Below are positions 52,864-61,184 of a stretch of DNA of 64,000 bases, piece by piece. Origin of the DNA: Streptomyces fodineus (GTDB lineage: Bacteria > Actinomycetota > Actinomycetes > Streptomycetales > Streptomycetaceae); NCBI RefSeq assembly GCF_001735805.1, contig NZ_CP017248.1, forward strand, positions 6,634,001 to 6,698,000, written 5' to 3'. The translations under genes and the position numbers were made by a program. Numbering within the stretch: position 1 is the first letter of the stretch; every line of letters starts with the position of its first letter. The notes under the pieces were generated by a model. The model worked only from the letters and a program-made list of their open reading frames with translations. It ran no database searches and was not told the origin of the DNA.

Positions 52864-53688
52864 TCAGCGCAGCAGGGACAGCCCCTCGGGTACGGCGACC
52901 CCGAAGTCCTCCTCGATCACGCGCCGTGCCTCCGCCTCGTCCGCGAGCATGCGCTCGGTGACCGTGCCGTCGGCTCGGGTCTCGGTCAACCGGTCGCCGT
53001 CCAGGGCCAGATGACGCTCGGCGGTGGTCCGCTGGAGATACGGCCGGCGGGTGAAGGGGGAGCGGGGATTGGTGCCGACGTGCCAGTTGAACACCTCGTA
53101 GTCCGGGGCTGCGAACGGCTCCAGCGTGAACGCGTACTGTCCGACCCAGTCCCGGCCGTCGTACATCTGCAACTCCAGTAGCTCCAGCGGACCTTCGTGC
53201 GACGCTGTCACCAGCCGGTGCCGGCGTCCGCCGCCTTCGAACTCGGTGCCGGTGACCAGCGGGATCGGGGCCAGCAGCGAGCCGGCGGCGCCGAAGCCGA
53301 CGTCCGCGAGATACGGCTCCGGCTCACCCGGCACCGACACCCGCAGCATCATGTGCGTGCGCGGCCGGCTGCAACGTGTCGGGGCGCCCAGCACCACCCG
53401 CGCCGCCAGCCCGCCCACCCGGAAGCCGAGCGCCTCCAGGGCGAGCCACATCAGCGTGTTGTGCTCGTAGCAGTAGCCGCCCCGCCGCCCGTGGACCATC
53501 TTGGCCATGAGATCGCCAGGTGCCAGCGAGGGCGCCCGGCCGCTCAGCGGGTCCAGATTCTCGAAGGGCAGCGACAGCGCGTGGGCCAGATGGACGCCCT
53601 GCAGCGTCGCCGGCTCGGCCCGTCGGCCGCCCTCACAAGCGATGCGGTCCAGATAGGCGTCGAGGTCGAACTGCTCACAGTCGCACAT
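52864..53688 (-). CDS. nat: Arylamine N-acetyltransferase
   Basis: A 274-residue enzyme that transfers acetyl from acetyl-CoA to arylamines and hydrazines. The catalytic triad is visible: Cys73 in GRRGGYCYEHN, His112 in RPRTHMMLRV, Asp129 in YLADVGFG. The N-terminal helical bundle contains LPFENLDPLSG. In actinomycetes homologues also serve as amide synthases closing ansamycin rings, but no polyketide genes are near, so a xenobiotic or general role is more likely. Divergent from the GNAT gene. Confidence 0.92.
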   Translation of the reverse strand: MCDCEQFDLDAYLDRIACEGGRRAEPATLQGVHLAHALSLPFENLDPLSGRAPSLAPGDLMAKMVHGRRGGYCYEHNTLMWLALEALGFRVGGLAARVVLGAPTRCSRPRTHMMLRVSVPGEPEPYLADVGFGAAGSLLAPIPLVTGTEFEGGGRRHRLVTASHEGPLELLELQMYDGRDWVGQYAFTLEPFAAPDYEVFNWHVGTNPRSPFTRRPYLQRTTAERHLALDGDRLTETRADGTVTERMLADEAEARRVIEEDFGVAVPEGLSLLR

Positions 53689-53802
53689 GCTTCGAACCTA
53701 CGCGCCTACCTGTCCCTGGGGGAGGTTTTGCTGCCCGCCCGTCGCGATCAACGGCATGGTCCGGCGGAGACCGTCGTCGGAGGGATGTGCGACGATCCGC
53801 GA

Positions 53803-54342
53803 GTGAATGATCTACACGTCCGCCCGGCTACCGAGGCCGATCTGGCCGCCCTCGTCCGCCTCCGCGACGACGCGGCACGCTGGATGCTGGCCCGCGGCAT
53901 CACCGGGCAGTGGCAGCCGGGAGAGCTGGACGAGGACCACTTCCGCCAGGTCATGGCGCATGGCGAGGTCTGGCTCGCGGAGGCCGGGGGGCGCATCGCC
54001 GGCGCCTGGGAGCTGTGGTGGGAGGACGAGGCCGCCTGGGGTCTGCAGCCGCCCGTGGCCGGATACGTGCACCGGCTCATGGTCGACCGGGGCGCCGCCG
54101 CGCCCGGAACGGGGCGGCTGCTGCTGAGCGCGGCGGAACTCCGAGTGGCTGCGGTGGGGCGGACTTGTGTGCGCCTGGACTGCTTGGCCGGTAACGCACA
54201 GCTCAACGCCTATTACCGGAACGCCGGTTACCGAGTCGTGGGCCATATGGAGGGCAAGCCGCAGCCGGGCGGGACGCCCAAGTCCTTCACTCTGCTGGAG
54301 AAGGAACTTCGGCAGGCAGGGCAGGGCGAAGATCGGGCCTGA
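53803..54342 (+). CDS. GNAT-family N-acetyltransferase
   Basis: A 179-residue acyl-CoA transferase. Motifs are HVRPATEADLAALVRLRDDA at the start, a middle WLAEAGGRIAGAWELWW, the acetyl-CoA pyrophosphate-binding region AAAPGTGRLLLSAAE, and the final LDCLAGNAQLNAYYRNAGYRVVG. The acceptor is unknown. GTG 53803 is preferred since GACGAT at 53791-53796 sits as a -10 for a leaderless start; ATG 53785 is the alternative, but its GGAGGG is directly adjacent. Confidence 0.87.
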   Translation: MNDLHVRPATEADLAALVRLRDDAARWMLARGITGQWQPGELDEDHFRQVMAHGEVWLAEAGGRIAGAWELWWEDEAAWGLQPPVAGYVHRLMVDRGAAAPGTGRLLLSAAELRVAAVGRTCVRLDCLAGNAQLNAYYRNAGYRVVGHMEGKPQPGGTPKSFTLLEKELRQAGQGEDRA

Positions 54343-54362
54343 GGCGGCCCAGGGTTCCTCAC

Positions 54363-56456
54363 CTACGCCCGTGACCCGACGACCTCCACCCGTACCGCGC
54401 ACGACTTGAACTCCGGCATCCGGGACGTCGGGTCGAGCGCCGGGTTGGTGAGGGTGTTGGCGCGGCCCTCGCCCGGCCAGTGGAACGGCATGAAGACCGT
54501 GTCCGGGCGGATGGCGGAGGTGATCCGGGCGGGCGCGGTGGCCCGGCCCCGCCGGGATGTCACGGTCACCGGGTCCCCCTCGGCCGCGCCGATACGGGCC
54601 GCGAGGCGCGGGTGCAGCTCCACGAACGGGCCGGGCGCGGCCGCGTTCAGCTCGGTGACCCGCCGCGTCTGCGCGCCCGACTGGTACTGCGCGACGACCC
54701 GGCCGGTGGTCAGCAGCAGCGGGTACTCGGCGTCCGGCTCCTCCGCCGTCGGACGATGGGTCACGGCGACGAAGCGGGCCCGTCCGTCTGCGTGCGCGAA
54801 ACGGTCCAGGAAGAGGCGGGGGGTGCCGGGGTGGTTCGCCTCGCCCGGGTTCTCCGGACACGGCCAGAAGACCCCCGTCTCCTCCGCCAGACGCCGATAG
54901 GTGATCCCCGAATAGTCCGCCGGTCCGCCCGCGCTGGCCCGGCGCAACTCGGTGAACACCTCCTCCGGGTCGGCCGGGAAGCCCTTCTCCACTCCCAGCC
55001 GGGCGGACAGTTCGTGCAGGACGTGCAGGTCGCTGTGGACGCCGGGTGGCGGGGCGATCGCCCGGCGGCGCAGCAGGACCCTGCCCTCCAGGCTGGTCGT
55101 CGTGCCGCTCTCCTCCGCCCACTGGGTGACCGGCAGCACGACGTCCGCCAGCTCGGCCGTCTCCGACAGCACGACGTCACAGACGGCGAGGAAGTCAAGG
55201 GACTTGATGCGCTCCTCGATATGGGCCGCGCGCGGCGCGGACACCACCGGGTTGGAGCCCATCAGCAGCAGCGCCCGGATGTCCGTGCCGAGGGCGTCGA
55301 GAAGTTCGTACGCGCTGCGTCCGGGGCCGGGAAGCGCGTCCGGGTCCACCCCCCACACCCCGGCCACGTGCGCCCGTGCCGCCGGGTCGTCCAGCTTGCG
55401 GTAGCCGGGCAACTGGTCGGCCTTCTGGCCGTGTTCGCGCCCGCCCTGCCCGTTGCCCTGCCCGGTCAGACAGCCGTACCCGGACAGCGGGCGGCCCGCC
55501 CGGCCGGTCGCCAGGCACAGGTTGATCCACGCGCCCACCGTGTCCGTGCCTTTGGACTGCTGCTCCGGCCCGCGGGCCGTCAGCACCATCGCGCTCTCCG
55601 GCGCGCAGAACAGCCGGACGGCCTCGCGGAGCCGGGGAACGGACACCCCCGTGATCCGCTCCACGTACTCCGGCCAGTACGCCATCGCCGCCGCCCGCGC
55701 CTCCTCCCAGCCCGTGGTCCGCTCCCGGATGTACTCCTCGTCCGTCCGGCCCTCGGCCACCACCAGGTGCAGCAGGCCCAGCGCGAGGGCGAGATCGGTA
55801 CCGGGGCGGGGGGCCAGGTGCAGGTCCGCCTGCTCGGCCGTCCTCGTCCGGCGCGGGTCCACGACGATCAACGTGCCGCCGTTCTCCCGCAGTTCGGTGA
55901 AGTACCGCAGGGACGGCGGCATCGTCTCGGCCGGATTCGACCCGACGAGGATCACGCACCCCGTCTTCGGTATGTCCTCCAGAGGGAAGGGCAGCCCCCG
56001 GTCGAGGCCGAACGCCTTCGTACCGGCCGCCGCGGCCGACGACATGCAGAACCGGCCGTTGTAGTCGATCTGCGAGGTGCCCAGCACCACCCGCGCGAAC
56101 TTGCCGAGCGCGTACGCCTTCTCGTTCGTGAGCCCGCCCCCGCCGAACACACCCAGCGCGTCCGCGCCGTACTCCCGCCGTATGCTCCCGAGCCGCTCGG
56201 CGATCCGGTCCAGCGCCTCGTCCCAGCCCGCCTCCACCAGCCGGCCACCGGACCGCACCAGCGGCGAGGTCAGCCGCACCGCGGGCGACAGCACCTCGGC
56301 CGCCGTACGGCCCTTGCCGCACAGCGCCCCCCGGTTCACCGGGAAGTCCGTCCGCTCCGTCACCTCGACGCCCCCCTGCGGCAGGGGCATGATGTTCATC
56401 CCGCACTGCAAGGCGCAGTACGGGCAGTGGGTGGGCGTCGAGGCGATCGGTTCCAT
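54363..56456 (-). CDS. nasA: Assimilatory nitrate reductase catalytic subunit
   Basis: A 697-residue molybdopterin oxidoreductase. The N-terminal [4Fe-4S] site is Cys11, Cys14, Cys18 and Cys46 (CPYCALQC ... CGKG). The molybdenum ligand is probably Cys137 in YNGRFCMSS. Cofactor motifs include GSNPAETMPP and SGYGCLTGQGNGQGGREHGQKADQLPG-type segments, and the last 120 residues are the molydopterin-binding beta barrel (YPLLLTTGRVVAQYQSGAQTRR). A cysteine ligand and lack of a signal peptide point to cytoplasmic nitrate reduction, supported by nirBD and the sirohaem chelatase nearby. A GlnR-like site precedes it. Confidence 0.92.
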   Translation of the reverse strand: MEPIASTPTHCPYCALQCGMNIMPLPQGGVEVTERTDFPVNRGALCGKGRTAAEVLSPAVRLTSPLVRSGGRLVEAGWDEALDRIAERLGSIRREYGADALGVFGGGGLTNEKAYALGKFARVVLGTSQIDYNGRFCMSSAAAAGTKAFGLDRGLPFPLEDIPKTGCVILVGSNPAETMPPSLRYFTELRENGGTLIVVDPRRTRTAEQADLHLAPRPGTDLALALGLLHLVVAEGRTDEEYIRERTTGWEEARAAAMAYWPEYVERITGVSVPRLREAVRLFCAPESAMVLTARGPEQQSKGTDTVGAWINLCLATGRAGRPLSGYGCLTGQGNGQGGREHGQKADQLPGYRKLDDPAARAHVAGVWGVDPDALPGPGRSAYELLDALGTDIRALLLMGSNPVVSAPRAAHIEERIKSLDFLAVCDVVLSETAELADVVLPVTQWAEESGTTTSLEGRVLLRRRAIAPPPGVHSDLHVLHELSARLGVEKGFPADPEEVFTELRRASAGGPADYSGITYRRLAEETGVFWPCPENPGEANHPGTPRLFLDRFAHADGRARFVAVTHRPTAEEPDAEYPLLLTTGRVVAQYQSGAQTRRVTELNAAAPGPFVELHPRLAARIGAAEGDPVTVTSRRGRATAPARITSAIRPDTVFMPFHWPGEGRANTLTNPALDPTSRMPEFKSCAVRVEVVGSRA

Positions 56457-56478
56457 GCCGCCAGCGTGCGTCGGGCGT

Positions 56479-56505
56479 GTTACGGCCCCGACCGCTTCCG
56501 GTTAC
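56479..56505 (-). promoter_or_regulatory. Putative GlnR box of nasA
   Basis: Two GTAAC half-sites on the minus strand start exactly 22 bp apart (GTAAC-N17-GTAAC), two periods of the GlnR pattern. The array ends 22 nt before the start codon. CGCACGCT follows, as upstream of the nir operon. Confidence 0.55.
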
Positions 56506-56554
56506 ACGCCCGGCACGGCGGCCTCCCCGCCGGGCCGGTGACGCCGTGAGGTCC

Positions 56555-58024
56555 CTACTGCCGGCTCAGCGAGCGGCTGACGCCCGCCGCGATCGTCGTC
56601 GCCAGCACCCAGCCGGTGACGATGAGCAGATACGACAGCCACTGGTACCACCCACGCGGCGCGTACGCCCCCTCCTGGCCGAAGTCGATGATCGGCAGCA
56701 GCAGGTCGAGGGTGTAGAAGAGCGGGTTGAACGCGGGCGCCTCGGACGGCTTGAGAGCGGGCGGATGGTGCAGGGCGAAGGCGAGCGTGCCGGTGCACAG
56801 CAGGAGCAGCAGCCAGCCCGCGGCCCGCATCGGGCGGAAGCCGTAGCCGACGGCCGCGTCCTGGAGCCAGCCCCACAGCCGGGCGTACGGCGGCAGGGTG
56901 CGCCGGTGGCGGCGGAGCTTGGCCAGCTGGACGGTGCGCGCGGCGGCGTCGTCGCCGACCGTGCGGTAGGCCGTGGTCAGCTGCTCGTAGGGGTAGGGAA
57001 GATAGCCGCCGGCCTCGCGCTCCAGCAGGGGCAGCCGCTGCTCGGGCGGCAGGTGCGGCGCCAGGACGCGATAGCTGAGCCCGTCGATCTGCACGCGCTC
57101 GGGCCAGGCCTCGGGCGGCACGTGCAGCAGGTCCACCTGGGCGCGGCGCAGATTGACGGCCCCCTCGACGGGCGCGGCCTCGCGCAGCCACAGCTCGCCG
57201 ATGACACTGCTGCTGGCGCGCAGGGCCACCCCTTCCGGATGGGACAGGCGGGCGTACGCGAGATTGAGCTGGTGGGGAATCCGGACGCCGCGCAGATTGA
57301 ACCGCCCGTCGGTGCGCAGCCGCATCCCCCGCAGATCTGTGCCGACCGAGAGGGTCTCGGCGTCCAGCGCCGTGCCGCCGGGGTTGCGCAGCACGGCGTC
57401 GTCGAGGTTCACCTGCCCGCCCACGGTGGTCCCCTTCAGCCGGACCTCGCCGTGGGCGACGAGCCCGACGGCCCGCACGTCCGCGCCCACGTCCGCATGG
57501 CCGAGCTGGAGGACGGGTTCGTCAAGGACCTGGTCGGGGCGGCCGAGCCGTGCCTGGTTGGCGAAGAACGCCCCGGAGATCCTCGCGCCCGCCAGCCGTA
57601 CCCGGCCCGCGATGCGGCAGCAGGTGATCCGCAGCGTCCCGTCGACGCGGAGGGTGCCCGCGGTGAGCCCCGGGAGGACCGAGTCGGTCAGCACCAGGGC
57701 GGGGATCCTCGCCCCGTACAGGTTCGGGGTCTCCTCGAAGTGGCAGGCCCGCAGCCGGACCGGGTGGTCGACCGTCCCGTACATCAGGTGGAGCACCCCG
57801 GTGATGCGCGCGCCCCACACCTTCAGCCCGGCGATCCGTCCCTCCCGCACCGTTCCGTCCAGCAGCAGCGCCCGCAGCACCTCCGCCCGTAGCGTCCGCT
57901 GCGGACCCCATGAGGCGCCCTGCTCGGGGTCCTCGTCGTCGCTCTCCCGGAAGTCGACCCCCTCACCGTGCGGGAAGGCGTCCCGGACGCGGCGCTCGGC
58001 GGGCGTCAGATCAGTGATCTCCAT
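56555..58024 (-). CDS. Beta-helix-like repeat protein with C-terminal membrane helices
   Basis: A 489-residue protein. Residues about 45-330 are built of short repeating beta turns with regularly spaced hydrophobic positions (GLKVWGARITGVLHL, GRVRLAGARISGAFF, GQVNLDDAVL, GRFNLRGVRIPHQLNL), resembling pentapeptide-repeat or right-handed beta-helix proteins. About 60 residues of charged helix and two or three membrane segments follow (WLLLLLCTGTLAFAL, WLSYLLIVTGWVLATTIAAG). Homologues tend to be labelled membrane-associated oxidoreductase, but I see no redox motif. It follows the SanA/YdcF gene by 2 bp and is probably co-transcribed with it. Confidence 0.7.
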   Translation of the reverse strand: MEITDLTPAERRVRDAFPHGEGVDFRESDDEDPEQGASWGPQRTLRAEVLRALLLDGTVREGRIAGLKVWGARITGVLHLMYGTVDHPVRLRACHFEETPNLYGARIPALVLTDSVLPGLTAGTLRVDGTLRITCCRIAGRVRLAGARISGAFFANQARLGRPDQVLDEPVLQLGHADVGADVRAVGLVAHGEVRLKGTTVGGQVNLDDAVLRNPGGTALDAETLSVGTDLRGMRLRTDGRFNLRGVRIPHQLNLAYARLSHPEGVALRASSSVIGELWLREAAPVEGAVNLRRAQVDLLHVPPEAWPERVQIDGLSYRVLAPHLPPEQRLPLLEREAGGYLPYPYEQLTTAYRTVGDDAAARTVQLAKLRRHRRTLPPYARLWGWLQDAAVGYGFRPMRAAGWLLLLLCTGTLAFALHHPPALKPSEAPAFNPLFYTLDLLLPIIDFGQEGAYAPRGWYQWLSYLLIVTGWVLATTIAAGVSRSLSRQ

Positions 58025-58026
58025 GC

Positions 58027-58707
58027 TCAGTCCCGCGCCCCCGCCAGCGCCTTGGTGACCCCGTTCTCCCGCGGCCCCAGGAACGTCGGATCCGGGTGGA
58101 ACACCGCGTCCAGCACCGCCTTGCCCGCCGCGAACACCTCGCGTGTTCCGCCGTAGTACCAGGTCACGTCGTGCTTGGCGTCGACGCCGACGCCGTACGA
58201 GTCGACCCCCGCCGCCTCGCACAGCGCCACCGCCCGCCGGATGTGGAAGCCCTGGCTGATCAGTACGGCCCGGTCCACGCCGAAGATCTTCCTGGCCCGC
58301 ACGCAGGAGTCCCAGGTGTCGAACCCGGCGTAGTCGCTGACGATCCGTCTGTCGGGTACGCCGTGCTTCTTCAGGTAGGTGCGCATGGCGTCGGGCTCGT
58401 CGTAGTCCTTGCGGCTGTTGTCCCCGGTGACCAGGACGACCTCGACCCGCCCCGCCCGGTACAGCCGCGCCGCCGCGTCCAGCCGGTTCGCGAGATACGG
58501 CGACGGCTCGCCGTTCCACAGCCCGGCCCCGAACACCACGGCGACCTGCGCCCGCGGGGCATCGGCCGTCGTGCGCAGCCGGTCCGCCGTGGACACGTAC
58601 AGCCAGGTCACCGGCAGCAGCGCCAGCACACACCCGGCCATCACGGCCTGCACCAGCCGCCGCTGCCCCCTACGGGTGCGCGGCAGCCGCGGTCGGCGGA
58701 TCTTCAT
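58027..58707 (-). CDS. SanA/YdcF-family (DUF218) membrane protein
   Basis: A 226-residue protein with one N-terminal membrane segment (about 22-42) and a DUF218 domain: VAVVFGAGLWNGEPSPYLANRLDAAARL, VEVVLVTGDNSRKDYDEPDAM, FDTWDSCVRARKIF and ISQGFHIRRA. The family includes SanA, tied to envelope barrier function and vancomycin exclusion in enterobacteria. A role in envelope maintenance is inferred. ATG 58707 has a GGGGGG site; the next gene begins 2 bp after its stop. Confidence 0.85.
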   Translation of the reverse strand: MKIRRPRLPRTRRGQRRLVQAVMAGCVLALLPVTWLYVSTADRLRTTADAPRAQVAVVFGAGLWNGEPSPYLANRLDAAARLYRAGRVEVVLVTGDNSRKDYDEPDAMRTYLKKHGVPDRRIVSDYAGFDTWDSCVRARKIFGVDRAVLISQGFHIRRAVALCEAAGVDSYGVGVDAKHDVTWYYGGTREVFAAGKAVLDAVFHPDPTFLGPRENGVTKALAGARD

Positions 58708-58824
58708 ACGGCCCCCCAGAATCCGGCCCCGGAATCGCTGTCGACCATGGAGGACGCCACCGGCGCCGATCCGGTTCGCCTCACATCGTGCACCTGTACG
58801 ACTGTGAAGCGGCGGTAAACGCTC

Positions 58825-58851
58825 GTGACGGCCCGGCAACGGCCACGCAAC
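58825..58851 (+). promoter_or_regulatory. Putative GlnR box of the sirohydrochlorin chelatase gene
   Basis: GTGAC-N6-GCAAC-N6-GCAAC, three half-sites at exact 11-bp steps, ends 22 nt before the ATG at 58874. Period and distance match the nir and nas sites, although the GCAAC half-sites are less canonical. Confidence 0.5.
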
Positions 58852-58873
58852 CTGGCACCGTCAGGATCGGTTC

Positions 58874-59734
58874 ATGACGGCGTCGCATCCTTCCCGCTCC
58901 GAGTCCGACCTCCACCTCGACAGCACGGCGCACCTCATGAACAGCATCGGCAGCCGGCTCGCGGGACAGCTCCGGCTCGTCTCCCCGCTCGGCCACCGCC
59001 GCGCGGCCCCGCCCGCCCTCGTCCTGGTCGCCCACGGCAGCCGCGACCCGCGCGCGCTGGAGACCGTACGGACCGTGCTGGAACGGGTACGCGAACTGCG
59101 CCCCGGTCTCCCCGTCCACCTGGGCCACATCGAGCTGAACGAGCCCCTGCTCCCGGACACCCTCGCCGCCCTCGGCGACACCCCCGCCGTCCTGGTTCCG
59201 CTGCTCCTCTCCCGCGGCTACCACATCAAACAGGACATCCCCGGCATGGCGGCCTCGGCGGCGGCCCGCACCGGCGTCGCCGCCCCCCTCGGCCCGCACC
59301 CCCTCCTCGTGGAGACCCTCTACGACCGCCTGCTGGAGGCCGGCTGGCCGACCGCCATGGACGGGCCGACCCGCCGGGCCGGCGCGGTCGTCCTGGCCGC
59401 AGCAGGCTCCCGCGACCCCGACTCGGCCACCGACACCCGCCGCACGGCCCGCCTGCTCGCGGACCGGCTCGGGGTTCCGGTCGTCCCGGCCTACGCCTCG
59501 GCGGCGAGCCCGAACGTCCCGACGGCGGTGCGCGCACTGGTGGCGAGGGGCCGGCACAAGGTCGCGATCGCCTCGTACTTCACGGCCCCGGGGCGCTTCG
59601 CCACCCAGTGCGCCGAGGCGGCCCCCTGGATGGCTTCGGCACCCCTGGGCGCCCACCCGGCGATGGCCCGCCTGATCCTGCACCGGTACGACCAGGCGAG
59701 GACGACGCGGCAGCCGGAATTGGCCTCGGCCTGA
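58874..59734 (+). CDS. Sirohydrochlorin chelatase (CbiX/SirB type)
   Basis: A 286-residue protein with two CbiX-like halves: PALVLVAHGSRDPRALETVR with the metal-binding histidine, VPLLLSRGYHIKQDIP with the second histidine, then a second copy beginning AVVLAAAGSRDPDSATDTRR in which the first histidine is replaced. It inserts iron (or cobalt) into sirohydrochlorin; next to nasA and near nirB the iron reaction giving sirohaem for nitrite reductase is the likely one. The N-terminal 45 residues are an extension of low complexity. Divergent from the SanA/YdcF gene, with a putative GlnR box. Confidence 0.88.
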   Translation: MTASHPSRSESDLHLDSTAHLMNSIGSRLAGQLRLVSPLGHRRAAPPALVLVAHGSRDPRALETVRTVLERVRELRPGLPVHLGHIELNEPLLPDTLAALGDTPAVLVPLLLSRGYHIKQDIPGMAASAAARTGVAAPLGPHPLLVETLYDRLLEAGWPTAMDGPTRRAGAVVLAAAGSRDPDSATDTRRTARLLADRLGVPVVPAYASAASPNVPTAVRALVARGRHKVAIASYFTAPGRFATQCAEAAPWMASAPLGAHPAMARLILHRYDQARTTRQPELASA

Positions 59735-59802
59735 CGCAAGCGGTGCGATGACCAGGCGCCCGGCACCACCGTTTTGTCACTGCCGGCGCTTACTGTCGAA
59801 TC

Positions 59803-61080
59803 ATGGAAGGCACCGCACTCGACAACGGCCCCTACGACCCCACCTCGGCGGAGCGTTGGGCCCCCGAGCCCGACAAACGCCCCGGCCGCACCGCCTTCCA
59901 GCGCGACCGCGCCCGCATCCTCCACTCCGCCGCCCTGCGCCGCCTCGCGGGCAAGACCCAGGTCGTCACCCCGGGCACCCACAGCCAGGTCTGGGACGCC
60001 AGCCCCAGAACCAGGCTCACCCACTCCCTGGAGTGCGCCCAGGTCGGGCGGGAGCTCGGCGCGGCCCTCGGCTGTGACCCCGACCTCGTCGAAGCCGCCT
60101 GCCTGGCCCACGACCTCGGCCACCCGCCCTTCGGCCACAACGGCGAACAGGCGCTGAACGCCTTCGCGGACGACTGCGGCGGCTTCGAGGGCAACGCCCA
60201 GTCCCTGAGGCTCCTCACCCGCATCGAGCCCAAACGGTTCACCGAAGAACGGTCCGTCGGCCTCAACCTCACCCGCGCCACCCTCGACGCCGCCACCAAG
60301 TACCCCTGGCCGCGCGGCGCCCACCCCACCGACCCGGCATCGCGGAAGTTCGGCGTCTACGAGGACGACCGCCCGGTGTTCGACTGGGTCAGAGCGCACG
60401 CCCCCGGCACCCGCACCTGCTTCGAGGCCCAGGTCATGGACTGGTCGGACGACGTGGCGTACTCGGTGCACGACGTCGAGGACGGCCTGCACGCCGGCCA
60501 TATCGACCCCAACTGCCTGCACGCCGAGCCCGAACGGCAGACGGTGTTCGAGGTCGCCATCGGCCGGTACGTCCCCGCCGGCACCGACCCGGCCGAGCTC
60601 TCCGCCGCCCTCGACCGGCTCCAGGACGAGGAGTGGTGGCCGCACGGCTACGACGGCACGGCGGCCGCCCAGGCCCGCCTGAAGGACGCCACCAGCCAGC
60701 TCATCGGCCGGTTCTGCCTGGCCGCCGAGGGCGCCACGCGCACCGCGTACGGCACCGGCCGGCTCACCCGCTATGGCGCCGAACTGGTCGTACCCCGCGA
60801 GGCGCGCATGGAGTGCGCGGTGCTCAAGGCGGTCGCGGACCGCTATGTGATGCAGCGCGCCGAGCAGGAGCGGCTGCGCGCCGATCAGCGGGTGATCGTC
60901 GCCGAGCTGGCCGAGGCGCTGACCGCTCGCGCGCCCGAGGGGCTGGATCCGCAGTTTCGGACGCTCTTCGACGGGGCAGGCGACGACCACGCGCGCAAGC
61001 GGGTGATCGTCGACCAGATCGCCTCCCTCACGGATGCCTCGGCGCTCTCCCTGCACGCCAGACTGACGGGGCATATGTGA
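59803..61080 (+). CDS. dgt: Deoxyguanosinetriphosphate triphosphohydrolase-like protein
   Basis: A 425-residue HD-domain hydrolase that splits dNTPs to nucleoside and triphosphate. The metal-binding residues are His74 in TRLTHSLE and His103-Asp104 in CLAHDLGHPPFGHNGE; the later aspartate is in DWSDDVAYSVHDVEDG. The N-terminal RDRARILHSAALRRLAGKTQV is a family hallmark. In many actinobacteria dgt lies just upstream of dnaG, as here with one reductase gene between. Confidence 0.93.
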   Translation: MEGTALDNGPYDPTSAERWAPEPDKRPGRTAFQRDRARILHSAALRRLAGKTQVVTPGTHSQVWDASPRTRLTHSLECAQVGRELGAALGCDPDLVEAACLAHDLGHPPFGHNGEQALNAFADDCGGFEGNAQSLRLLTRIEPKRFTEERSVGLNLTRATLDAATKYPWPRGAHPTDPASRKFGVYEDDRPVFDWVRAHAPGTRTCFEAQVMDWSDDVAYSVHDVEDGLHAGHIDPNCLHAEPERQTVFEVAIGRYVPAGTDPAELSAALDRLQDEEWWPHGYDGTAAAQARLKDATSQLIGRFCLAAEGATRTAYGTGRLTRYGAELVVPREARMECAVLKAVADRYVMQRAEQERLRADQRVIVAELAEALTARAPEGLDPQFRTLFDGAGDDHARKRVIVDQIASLTDASALSLHARLTGHM

Positions 61081-61184
61081 AAGGAACGTGACCCGAAGTG
61101 GCCTGAACGGGTCACTCCCTCTTCCCGCGCCACGCCGTGTGCGGGACGCTCCCATATGGCGGCACCGTTACGAGGAGGCATCAA

